DNA from: Haplosporangium gracile
Lineage: Eukaryota > Mortierellomycota > Mortierellomycetes > Mortierellales > Mortierellaceae
NCBI GenBank assembly: GCA_015499985.1
Contig: JAAAUF010001184.1
Coordinates: 1 to 10,685, forward strand
Reading direction: 5' to 3'
Length of the DNA: 10,685 bases
The notes under the pieces are model-generated. The model had not been told where the DNA came from and did no database searches. It saw only the letters and a list, made by a program, of their open reading frames with translations. Positions 1-8,750 of the stretch are shown piece by piece. The translations under genes were made by a program, and so were the position numbers. Position 1 is the stretch's first letter; each line of letters begins with the position of its first letter.

Positions 1-242
1 TGTCCCAATGAATTGCATGGTTTCTACACGATGGCGATGACGATTGCGTGGAATAGATTTTATTTTAACTGCATACGGCAAAAGAGGAGATCAAGGGGAA
101 GCTATGTGGGATGGATGGATGAGAACCAAAAAAAAAAGTTCATTCATGTCAGAAAGTCGAAATCATTGGGACCATTTAAAAATGACTGGAGCCAAATACC
201 CCTTAACCCACATGTTCCATATTTGGACTGAAACGCGAGTGA

Positions 243-2078
243 GTGGACGATCTCCGTTCACATCACCACACTGTCAGTCAAACGAGATACCAACTCCGCT
301 CTCTTTTTGCAAAGGTCCTTGCCTTTTACAATCCGACAAGTCCTGCTCAGCTTTGGACCAACTTTCGCGATGCATTGTCTGATGATCTCCGTCCAAGGGA
401 GAGTGACGCTACCAGTCTTGAGCAGCAATAATCCTTTGCAGACCAGCATGCAAATGCTGCCTTGATCCACCTATAAGTTCTCCTGAGAAACTTTGGCAAG
501 ACTCTCGGCGACTATGAAGGCATGCCCGAGCCCTTCATACTGGAGCAGCATGGTCCCGACGTAAATGCATTTATTGCAGAAGAGTTGAACTACCCTTTAC
601 CTAGCGCGGAGGAGTTCAACACGATGGAACAGTCACTCAACGCAGTTTAAAGAGAGGCATACAACCGAATCAGGCGCTCCAACCAGACGGACTCTCCCGA
701 GGTATTCTTCATCGATGGTCCCGCAGGTACAGGAAGACCTTCCTGTACTCCCTTATCCTGTCGATGGTCCGGTCGAGTCGCGATATTGCTCATGCCGTCG
801 CCGGATTTAAAATTGCCGCATTGCTCCTACAAGGCGGAATAACCGCTCACTCGCGCTTCAAGATTCCCGTCCCTACCCATGAAGATAGTGTTTGTTCAGC
901 CAACCACAGGTCAGAACTTGCCGATCTTTTCATTCAGGCCAAGATCGTTGTCTGGGACGAAGCTCTTATGACGCATCGGCATATCTTTGAGGCTGTAGAT
1001 CACACTCTCAAAGACCTGATGAAGACTGTGGACCCTGAGAACGAACACCGTGCCTTTGAAAAAAATCGCATGGTCTTTGGCGGCGACTTTAGGCAGATTC
1101 CTCCAGTCGTCAAGCAAGACCGCAGAGAGGAAACCATTAGAGCCTGCTTTAAACGATCTCCACTCTGGCAACACATCCAATACCTCCATCTTTCCGTTAA
1201 CATGCGCCTCCTCAGAAATGCCGATGCTCCTGACATCGAGGAACAGACCGGTTTTGCTAACTGGCTTCTTCAAGTCGGAGAAAGTGTTGTTCCTGGCCCG
1301 TCTCCAGACCACAAAATCTCCACCACCATCACACTTCCACCCCAGATGGCGATGCCAGCCAATGCCGACATTGGCGATCTCATTGCCAAGGTCTACCCTA
1401 ATCTCCGGCACAATATTGGCAATGCCCAGTATCTCAATCAGCGCGCAGTGCTCTGACCGACAAACGACAACGTCGATGAAGTCAACAACCACATCATGTC
1501 AGCCATAGAGGGGGAATCAAGGGAATTCCTCTCGCAGGACTCCATCATCGATGAAGAGGACGGTATAGTGGACGCTCTGTTTCCTATCGAGTTTCTGAAC
1601 GGCCTCAAGTCGTCATCGCTCCCTCCTCACTGCCTGAGATTGACCATGGGTTGTTCTGTCATATTCCTTCGAAACCTCATGCCACAGGAAGGTCTTTGCA
1701 ATGGTACGCGACTCATATGTACGTCACTCTCTCAATGCATCTTAGGAGCCACTATCATTACAGGAACACATGCCGGCAATCAAGTATTCCTTCCCTGCAC
1801 CCCGATTTGCCCTTCTTACCTCGATACGCCGTTAAAGTTCCGGCGACTCCAGTTCCCTATCCGACCTGCCTTTGCAATGACCATCAACAAGTCCCAAGGT
1901 CAGACTTTAGACACTGTGGGTATCTATCTCAAGAAGCCGATGTTTGCCCATGGTCAGCTATGCGTCGTCCTATCTAGTGTGACGAACCAGAACAATATGT
2001 ATGTGTTGATTGAAAGGAAGGATGCCAAGACACCATATGGTTGCACCAAACGTTGTTTACCCAGAGATTTTTGCCTGA
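243..2078 (+). pseudogene. Helitron PIF1-like helicase domain, broken by stops and frameshifts
   Basis: Role: the superfamily 1B (PIF1/RecD-type) 5'-3' DNA helicase half of a Helitron Rep-helicase, which unwinds DNA during rolling-circle transposition. Seen, frame 3 from 243 to 733: RYQLRSLFAKVL, a Helitron pre-helicase stretch, then FGKTLGDY, then LNAV-stop-REAYNRI (Q-motif region), then IDGPAGTG, the start of Walker A. A one-base loss at 732-734 breaks Walker A, and KTFLYSLIL continues in frame 2. Downstream are VVWDEAL (Walker B, 947-967), FGGDFRQIPP (motif III, about 1076-1105), LSVNMRL, CNGTRL, FAMTINKSQGQT (about 1871-1906) and VVLSSVT (motif VI, 1964-1984). In-frame stops are TAA 429, TAA 474, TAA 648 and TGA 1454. 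A second frameshift near 2048 moves the C-terminus to frame 3, where NVVYPEIFA ends at TGA 2076-2078. It cannot make a working helicase. The Rep domain is outside the window. Confidence 0.9.
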
Positions 2079-2111
2079 GTGCCTGTTTATTTCTAAAAAA
2101 AAAAAATTAAA

Positions 2112-2173
2112 AATAAACCTTCGGTGAAAAGAAGCGAGAGAGAGAAATGAAGGGAATGACAAACACAAATAAA
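2112..2173 (+). promoter_or_regulatory. Possible polyadenylation signals of the Helitron transcript
   Basis: Two exact AATAAA hexamers lie at 2112-2117 and 2168-2173, between the helicase end and the Helitron 3' hairpin. The position suits poly(A) signals for the element's transcript. The stretch is AT-rich with an A-run at 2095-2106, so chance occurrence is possible. Confidence 0.35.
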
Positions 2174-2232
2174 CATTATGATATTTAATCACCACCACTT
2201 TTTTTTTATTACTTCACACTTGCTCCACACCT

Positions 2233-2262
2233 CCGCGAGCGAAGCCGCGGGAACTTTTCTAG
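2233..2262 (+). repeat. Helitron 3' terminal hairpin and CTAG end
   Basis: CCGCG (2233-2237) pairs with CGCGG (2246-2250). Inside, after one bulged A, GC pairs with GC around a GAA loop, giving a seven-pair stem. Eight bases later the element ends in CTAG (2259-2262), followed by T (2263). This is the canonical Helitron 3' layout, in which the hairpin acts as the transposition terminator and CTRR marks the end. It lies on the expected side of the helicase and in the right orientation. The stem is short, but position and sequence together make it convincing. Confidence 0.8.
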
Positions 2263-3591
2263 TAGGATATATATAAAAATGCAGGCCAAATATGCATAAC
2301 TGCTGACGTCGGTGAAACTGTAGTAGGAGAAAGGGTAGAGGAGTGGGCTTTTGTTTATTTTTGAAATCGGACGGGATGAAGAATACTCTTGTATGTATTG
2401 CGCATTTCACATAAAATATTTTATTTCGGCCGCTGAACCCCGATTAGCCAGCTACGTTTTTGTTCCAAATGCATGCAAACCTCGCTTACAACTGGATTAG
2501 CGGTTAATTTTTTAACTCATTTTGGTTGAAAGGCACAAGAGTCAAAAGTCGATAACAAGAGCAAGAAGTACCTTTCTGAAGGAGAGATTGAAATCAGTAA
2601 GATGAATAAATATTTATGATGGTGTGATTACAAACCGATAATTGTCTGTTAGGCAGAAAAAGAGGCGAAAGGGCTCAGGAAAAGTACTAGCACGTCGAGC
2701 GGACGGAAATGGAAAGAAGCATGGGAACGTGCCTGAGCGTGGGTAGCGAAAGAAAAGAATTTGCAGGGCGCATAAAAAATGAGGTGTGGGAGAGTGCAGA
2801 GGCGTTGGTACAGGCATGTGAAAAGCACAACTGCAAAGTGATCTTGTTTTGGAGACAGTGGGTGTATTAAATGCAAAAATGCTCGTATCAGCTCTATCTG
2901 ACCGGCTTTCCAATGTTTTTTCTGTATGCCTTCTTTTGAAATCCCTCGAACAAGAGTCATACGGCTTTAAAGCTCAGCCCGTTAACGTCGCAAGCCGTCC
3001 TCTATACCAACTCTGTACTAGTGGAGTCAAAGATCAGCATGGCCCTTGAACTAGGAAAGTGATTGTAAATAGACATAAAGTCCGTCGTGCAAAACTTCCA
3101 TTATCCCTTCCTCTTTGATCTTGTCTATTGGATCCATTCTTAATGAAGTATCGTTAGACCAAGAGACTTGGCATGTAGCTGCTCACGCAGAGAAAGTAAA
3201 GTTGGCTTCTACCCTTTAAATACTTGAACGCAGTGCAATGTTTCACATTTTCCTAGTTGTGTCGCCGAGGTCATGAGTCTCTGTGTTCTCTTCTGTTCTC
3301 CGCTTGTGGATGAATTTTCGTCCTGTATTGGATTGTGTAGCGATTGTTCGTCCTTTCCCACACTTTTCCCACAGGCACGGAATAGAGACCCCCATTGCGA
3401 TTTCACGGGTCCTTATATTAAGAGGAGAAGGTATTCTATTCAATTTAAACAACTTCTCGTGATCTGTGTGGCACGACATATGAATTGGATTTTGGCTCGC
3501 TCCATAAACTAAAGCACCATAGGGACCTGTGAAATTGCTGGGGGTAACATGAACTATCAGCAATAAAGAAGAAAAGTGCCGTGCGATTTTC
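2263..3591. other. Gene-poor stretch between Helitron end and prolyl oligopeptidase promoter
   Basis: About 1.3 kb with no coding region I can support. Open frames here are short (116 codons or fewer), lack recognisable motifs and overlap each other on both strands. A TATATATAAAA-like run follows the Helitron end (2268-2279) but leads to no gene. I saw no tRNA, rRNA or clear transposon end. Upstream control elements of the prolyl oligopeptidase gene probably lie in the right part, for example the AT-rich runs near 3215 and 3410, but nothing is specific enough to name. Confidence 0.6.
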
Positions 3592-3682
3592 ATCTCTTTC
3601 TGATCTTTTCTTTCAATTCATCTTCCCTGACCCCTTTCCCTTCACTTCACTTCACTCTTCATCCTTCTAACATTGCACTATC
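3592..3682 (+). promoter_or_regulatory. CT-rich core promoter / 5' leader of the prolyl oligopeptidase gene
   Basis: The 90 bases before the ATG are strongly pyrimidine-rich on the coding strand, with CTTCA units at about 3641-3661, a common pattern near transcription starts in filamentous fungi. No clear TATA box is placed at a fixed distance. The start ATG (3683) has C at -3 and ACC after it, a weak-to-moderate context, but it is the first ATG of the frame and gives the expected N-terminus. Confidence 0.5.
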
Positions 3683-6302
3683 ATGACCAATACCTCATCC
3701 ATCACCTCTTTGAATGGCAGGATCGTCTATCCTGAGGTCCGTCGTACCGATGTAACCTACACCCAGCACGGCGTTACTGTTGCTGACCCCTACAGTTGGC
3801 TTGAGGACCCTCACTCCGAAGAAACTGAAGCTTTTATCGAGGCCCAGAACAAGATCGCCTCACAGTTCATGGACAAGTTTGAAGACAAGCAAAAATTCAA
3901 AGACCGGTAGGGATTCTTTTCTTTTCTTCTTATACAGGCATCTCAATGTGTGCGGCAAAGCGGAAGGGGAAGACCGTTGTTACCTAATATATTTTTTTTC
4001 TGTTGAAACTATCCTTTTTTTTCTTAGCTTGACCGAATTGTTAAATTATGAGCGTTACGGCACTCCTTTCAAGCGCGGCGACTACTACTACTACTTCCAC
4101 AACTCTGGCCTCCAGTCTCAGCGCATTTTGTACCAGCAGGACACTCTCGAGTCCGAGCCTCGTGTTTTCTTGGACCCTAACTTTCTGGAGGCTGATGGAA
4201 CGGCTTCACTGACCACTCACGAATTCTCGCACTCTGGGAAATTGTATGCCTACACCATCTCCAAGTCGGGGTCTGACTGGTGCACGATTTACGTCAAAGA
4301 CTGCCATGGCAGCAAGTTGGATGATGTCATTGAGTGGGCCAAGTTCACTCATATTGCCTTTACCCATGATGACAAGGGTTTTTACTATTCTGTGAGCTCC
4401 AATCCTTGCACTTTTTTTATATTTTTGACAGCTAAAAAACAATCGTATCAGATATTTATTTATTATTTATGGCTAATCCAATCCTTTTCATTTTTGGTCC
4501 TTGCATCTCAACGTCTCAAAAAGAGCTACGAAAAGCCCGATATAGACGCTGTCAAAGCGGGAACCGAAACTTCCTCCAACATCAACCAGCGATTGTTCTA
4601 CCACAGGATCGGCACTCCTCAGTCGGATGATGTCCTTGTTTTCTTCGATCCCGAAAATCTTTTGTACATGCCTGTTGCCAATATCACTGACGACGGAAAG
4701 TATATTATCTTGTATATCGTAAAGGACTCTAACCCCGCCCAAAAATTGTATATTGGCGACCTCGAAGCCGCTGGCCATGCCATTATCAGCCAGGACTACG
4801 GGTGGAACAAGCTTATTGACGACTTTGAGGTCGGAAGCGCCTAGTAAGCAACAATTCTAGATTCCGTTGTATGAGAATCGTATGCTATCTTACGATTTTT
4901 ATTTTATTTTATTTTTTGCCTGAATACTAAACTTGTTCGTTTATTCTTTAAATCCTAGCTTGGCCAATGATGGCACTCTCTTTTATTTTCAGACCAACAG
5001 GGATGCCCCTCGCGATAAGGTCGTCAAGTACGATTTGGCACACCCTGAGAAGGTAAAAAAAAACAACAAGTCTCTTGCAGGTACATCTGCTCTCTGGTTA
5101 CTTTTGCGCCCATGCTGACCACATTTTGCATTTCCATCATCATAAAATCACAGGGCTTTGTCGACCTCATCCCTCAGTCTGAGGATGTCTTGACCGACGC
5201 TTGTGTTGTTGACGGTAACAAATTGGTTCTCTGTTACATGCGCGATGTCAAACACATCATCGTCGTCCATGATTTGATCTCGGGAGAGTTCCTCTACCAG
5301 GTTCCTCTTCCTGTCGGTACACTTGGTCGTATTGTCGGGGAACGCAAGGACAAGGAATTCTTTATTGCCTTTTCGTCCTATCTTACTCCAGGTTTCATCT
5401 ACCGCTACGACTTTGGCGTCGAGGATCACGAGAAACGTCTATCGATCTTCCGCCAGGCAAACGTCAAGAACTTTGATAATACCCTGTTTGAAACTAAGCA
5501 GGTATTCTACGAGAGCAAGGACGGCACCAAGGTCCCCATGTTTGTGACTCATTGGAAGGATCTTGTCCTTGATGGCAACAATCCCACGTTTTTGTACGGT
5601 TATGGCGGTTTCAACAATGCTCTGATGGCCGCTTACTCGTCTTCGTATACTGTCTTTATGCAACACTTTGGAGGTGTTGTGGCTATTGCCAACATTCGCG
5701 GTGGAGGAGAGTACGGTAAGGATTGGTACCGAGCTGGAACCAAGATGAACAAGCAGAACGTTTTCGACGACTTTCAGTATGCGGCCAAATATCTTATCAA
5801 CGAAAAGTACACACAGCCTGCCAAGTTGGCAATCAATGGCGGGTCGAACGGCGGTCTTCTTGTTGCCGCATGTGTGAACCAGGCCCCCGAGCTCTATGGT
5901 GCCGCGGTCGCTCAAGTCGGTGTCCTGGATATGCTACGATTCCACAAGTTCACGATCGGACATGCCTGGCAAGCCGATTATGGTTACCCGGATGACAAGG
6001 CTGAGGACTTTCACAACATTCTCAAGTACTCTCCCCTGCACAACGTGCACAGGAGCAAACCTTACCCTCCTTTCGCCTTGTTCACTTCGGACCACGATGA
6101 CCGTGTGGTTCCCTTGCACTCGTTCAAGCACATTGCTGAGCTTCAGTACACGGCTGGCCCCTTCACCAACCACCCCCTTGTCATGCGTGTCGCGACCAAG
6201 GCTGGACACGGTGCTGGAAAGCCGATTGCAAAGCAGATTGAGGAGACTACGGACAGATTTGCATTCATTGCCACTGCCATTGGCGCCACCTGGAGAGATT
6301 AG
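3683..6302 (+). CDS. Prolyl oligopeptidase (S9A serine peptidase), five exons, intact
   Basis: Cytosolic serine peptidase that cleaves short peptides on the C-terminal side of proline. Inferred exons: 3683-3906, 4028-4391, 4524-4843, 4959-5052, 5154-6302, totalling 2151 bases and 716 residues, close to the 710 of mammalian enzymes. Seen: an N-terminal family signature with [11 protein letters not shown] (about residues 33-43); a seven-bladed propeller region (about 80-440) containing SGSDW and [12 protein letters not shown]; and an alpha/beta-hydrolase C-terminus with [16 protein letters not shown] and the nucleophile motif GGSNGG. Catalytic residues are Ser565 (codon 5844), Asp649 in DHDDRVV (codon 6096) and His686 in AGHGAGKP (codon 6207). 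There is no signal peptide, as expected. All four introns are GT-AG with phases that keep the frame. It resembles the housekeeping enzyme. Relatives that macrocyclise mushroom toxins share this fold, but nothing nearby suggests that role. Confidence 0.95.
3907..4027 (+). other. Intron 1 of the prolyl oligopeptidase gene
   Basis: 121 bases, donor GTAGGG, acceptor TTCTTAG, CTAAT branch-like site at 3984-3988, phase 2. Without splicing the frame stops at once (TAG 3908). Joining rebuilds the family-conserved [16 protein letters not shown] junction. The earlier acceptor-like TACAG near 3937 gives no homologous sequence. Confidence 0.85.
4392..4523 (+). other. Intron 2 of the prolyl oligopeptidase gene
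   Basis: 132 bases, donor GTGAGC, acceptor AAAAAG, CTAAT at 4473-4477, phase 0. It carries no in-frame stop in the first exon's frame, so an unspliced message would stay open, adding 44 residues of AT-rich, non-homologous sequence. The family spacing between FYYS and the GTET motif requires its removal. Confidence 0.8.
4844..4958 (+). other. Intron 3 of the prolyl oligopeptidase gene
   Basis: 115 bases, donor GTAAGC, acceptor ATCCTAG, branch-like TACTAAAC around 4925-4932, phase 2. It includes an ATTTT-repeat run (about 4893-4918). Joining makes the Tyr codon at the exon boundary and restores the [14 protein letters not shown] segment. Confidence 0.85.
5053..5153 (+). other. Intron 4 of the prolyl oligopeptidase gene
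   Basis: 101 bases, donor AAG|GTAAAA, acceptor ATCACAG, CTGAC branch-like site at 5115-5119, phase 0. The exact acceptor rests on frame and family spacing: an upstream TTGCAG near 5080 was not chosen because it would add non-homologous residues. Confidence 0.8.
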
Positions 6303-6764
6303 CTTATAAGACAGTACACATCACTTAGTAAAGTCGCATTCTTTATATTTGATTTTTTATAATACTTTAACCTTTAAAAACATCTACAGTTATTGGAGTG
6401 TCTAGAACGGTGGACGGAGTAGTAACCCTGTAAAAGCATCAGTGACTGAAAAGTGACCAGGCGGAGGAGGGGCTGCGCCGAGAGACCAGGGCCTGAGGGT
6501 TTCATATGCCATCAAAGACAGCAGGTAAAGGTTAATTCTTCAAGATACTAGAAGGGGAAGGTTATCCCAGATTCCTAAGAGTTGGAGCTGTAGCAGTAGG
6601 GTCCTAGACGAAGGCGAGTTGTGTGTCGTTTCTTGGTGCCTTCATCAGCTTTCACAACCGCTGCTCGGCCCCACTCGTTCTCTTATCTACTGATTCCATC
6701 CACATAGTTCAGGGGCGAACGACTGCCGCCACCTCTGAATATTAGATTTCAGTAGAGCCACCTA
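6303..6764. other. Spacer between convergent genes
   Basis: About 460 bases between the prolyl oligopeptidase stop and the last recognisable CRN fragment, which point towards each other. The first 80 bases are AT-rich and should hold the 3' end of the prolyl oligopeptidase message, although no perfect AATAAA is present. The rest shows no motif or reading frame I can support. It may include unrecognisable CRN C-terminal sequence. Confidence 0.6.
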
Positions 6765-7516
6765 TTAGACTGTGCGAAATCCAGGCACAGGCACGCCGTC
6801 CTTGGCGACAATAAACCTGTTGTTCTCTATCTTCGCAGAGTGACCGGGACCAAACACATCATTAGGTAACGATCAATCTGATTCGTTCCCTCGCTATCTC
6901 TGTTGTTGAAGGCCTTGCAGATGTCTGCCGAGTCCTTCTTGTTGTGTTGTCCAAAATCGCTAATGGATGCCTGAATGAACAGAGGTCCAAGCATGAAGTC
7001 AAAGCGAGGATATCATTCGTAACCGCGGATCAGAACATTTTCGCGGGCCGGATCCAAAAGAAACTTTGCCGATTTGGAGGGTGCCACAGTGGGAAAAATC
7101 CAGTAAAATGGTAGTCGGGTTCCTGCCGTCGAGATCTGTTGCATTGAGCACAATCGGTTTGGTGATGCACATGGCCTGATGAAATAGTGCCGTCTCAAAG
7201 TCGTCCCCGTCGAGGCTGCCGTCACAAATTCGTCTTCTGATATCCTCGGGTAGTGGAAGCGTCTTGAACAGCTCCAGAAGTGCTCTCTGGGCGGGACGGC
7301 ATAAAATGTGATGTTGAGTTCCAATACGACCAACATCCTTGCCCCGATAAATAAGTCCTAGATCCAAGAACCCCACTCGAAATCGATTGTGCTGGTGCTG
7401 CCGAGGAACGTTTGCAAGAGGGACTGGTAGAAATCGTTCATCCTAAACGGACTGCGACTTTCGTAGTAAGTCTTTGCGGTAGATAGGAAATCCTTGGTTC
7501 GGCTTTCCATCCATTT
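6765..7516 (-). pseudogene. Decayed C-terminal (nuclease-like) region of the CRN gene
   Basis: This continues the CRN gene beyond the premature TAA at 7519-7517. Read on the minus strand it makes sense only by changing frame: KWMESRTKDFLSTAKTYYES follows directly after the stop in the same frame; a one-base loss at 7371-7372 moves to FLDLGLIYRGKDV, CRPAQRALLELF and KPIVLNATDLDG; a shift near 7043-7050 leads to ENVLIRGYE and a TGA (7015-7013); after it comes YPRFDFMLGPLFIQ; a shift near 6860-6866 leads to DVFGPGHSAK and VPVPGF; TAA-TAG ends it at 6767-6762. Inference: the D...Q-containing FDFMLGPLFIQ stretch may be the core of a restriction-endonuclease-like fold, which CRN C-termini often carry next to a P-loop NTPase. 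The number of separate breaks indicates loss of function in this part. Confidence 0.8.
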
Positions 7517-8539
7517 TTAAAGGTTGTCCAGGGAGATCGGTTCCGAGAGATCCTTGAAGTTGGCTGACAGATACACCAGCTCCCGTGGCACACAGTTCGT
7601 GATTGCTGTGACTTCTCTCCCGATGGCCGGTGCTCTCAGGCGAGAGCACATATCCAGCAGGTTGGTGAACACATTCCTTGATAGGGAGCCAACAAAAACC
7701 ACCGACGTTGGCCTATGGCTCTCGTCCAGGATCTCCATTTCGAACTTGGCGTGCGCAGTGCCTGTGAAAACAACCCGAGACCCCTTAGCGTCTTCTCCCC
7801 ACCAGTGGTATGACTTCAGAGGAACCAGCGACTTGAACTTGTCCAGCACGTAAGGCTCTTTTTGGAATGACTTGCTATGCTCGTCAATAAGCAACAGCGT
7901 CTTCCGATCCCGCGACATGAGTAGCGTTTCGAAAATTACCGAAACAGCATCTGTTAAAATGTCACACGTGCCGTTGTAGTCGCGAACCAGTATCTCCAAC
8001 TCGGCGCCGGTCAAAATATCTTTGTTGGGAGCCAGGAATCGCTTGACCACCTGCAATGCTGACTCGTCCTGTTTGTTCTGTTCCAACACTCCAGCATCTG
8101 ACAGGTAGAGCACAAGCCATCCTTCAGAATACGCCTTTGCTGCGAGGAAATAGGAGAGGTACGACTTGCCTACGCCCATCAGACCGGACAGAACTCGTCT
8201 GTACGTAAACTCTTGGTCGCCATCATATCCTCCCAAAGTTCCAGTATTTGCTCGGTAACTAAAAGCCTGCGACCCTGACCATGACGTCCGAACTCCTTGG
8301 GGGGTTTGACCCATATGTGGTACATCGATTGAATCTTTAGCTCGAAAGTTGTTCTTGAGGCGGTCAAATACTGTCCGCGAATCGGGCGCAAATTCAGTGC
8401 TTGCGAGAATGTCAATCCAATAAGGAGGTGAATCGACAACTTTTCCATCGGAAGCCGTGTATTGTCTCCAGCCTTCGGCAATACGAATTTTTTTGTTGGC
8501 CGGCAATTCGAGTTTTGTATTGTAATAAAACAGGTTAAA

Positions 8540-8596
8540 CATATCGCAGAATCATGAGGAAGGGTTCAAACGACACACACCAAGAGAAATTCTTAC
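8540..8596 (-). other. CRN intron 2, GT donor but TG where AG is expected
   Basis: The donor GTAAGA (8596-8591) is strong. The upstream exon frame (ending ATG at 8597) would stop at a TGA inside this stretch, while the frame after 8539 is the good CRN frame. No AG exists between the donor and 8539; the last two bases before the frame-restoring position are TG (8541-8540). Either the acceptor mutated (one A-to-T) or a rare GT-TG intron is used. The same bases make an ATG, so the NTPase part could also be read as a separate frame. Confidence 0.5.
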
Positions 8597-8631
8597 CATC
8601 AGTCGTTGGTCACTTTTGGAAAATGTAATCG

Positions 8632-8750
8632 CTGACGGGAGGCGATCGGTTTGAACAAAAAAAAAGTATAAGAGCATGTCTACATTAGTCTTCATGTTAA
8701 AACAACCTCATGAGCAAGGTATGAATGAGAACAAGGCCCATCTGCATTAC
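8632..8750 (-). other. CRN intron 1
   Basis: 119 bases on the minus strand, donor GTAATG (8750), acceptor CCGTCAG (ending 8632), CTAAT branch-like site at 8688-8684, phase 1. It sits right after the header-ending VQRPPPAP, a common joint between CRN header and effector domain. The unspliced frame ends at a stop by 8692. Confidence 0.65.

Larger units (their letters stand above)
1..2262 (+). mobile_element. Right-hand part of a degenerate Helitron (left end outside the window)
   Basis: Seen: a broken PIF1-like helicase reading frame (about 243-2078) is followed, some 180 bases after its end, by a GC-rich hairpin (2233-2250) and CTAG (2259-2262), with T as the next base. Known: Helitrons are rolling-circle DNA transposons that encode a Rep-helicase protein with the helicase C-terminal, have no terminal inverted repeats, end in a short hairpin followed by CTRR, and insert between A and T. 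Order, orientation and terminus all fit. Inferred: the Rep (HUH) part and the 5' TC end lie before base 1. The coding part has several stops and frameshifts, so the copy is non-autonomous. Bases 1-242 should be element DNA by position, but I could not align their translation to the Rep-helicase with confidence; a GEWT-like trace around 235-250 is only suggestive. Confidence 0.85.

Noticed and set aside
1..242. Small frames at the left edge as separate genes
   Set aside because: They lie inside the Helitron by position and show no motif. They are better seen as highly decayed Rep-helicase sequence, though I could not align them.
911..1508. Overlapping minus- and plus-strand frames inside the helicase region
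   Set aside because: Shadows of the helicase reading frame; the helicase motifs are all in frame 2.
2614..3049. Overlapping 66-103 codon frames in the gene-poor stretch
   Set aside because: Short, on both strands, no recognisable motif and no supporting splice or promoter signal.
3243..3593. 116-codon minus-strand frame upstream of the prolyl oligopeptidase gene
   Set aside because: No motif, ordinary composition, and overlap with another frame on the + strand; it lies where the promoter of the next gene is expected.
3780..4844. Long 354-codon open frame taken as one uninterrupted protein
   Set aside because: It starts out of frame inside exon 1 and reads through introns 1 and 2. Only parts of it match the prolyl oligopeptidase family, and these join correctly by splicing.
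3683..6302. Prolyl oligopeptidase as a toxin-macrocyclising (POPB-type) enzyme
   Set aside because: The sequence fits the general family, and no precursor-peptide gene or cluster enzyme is visible nearby, so the housekeeping role is the default.
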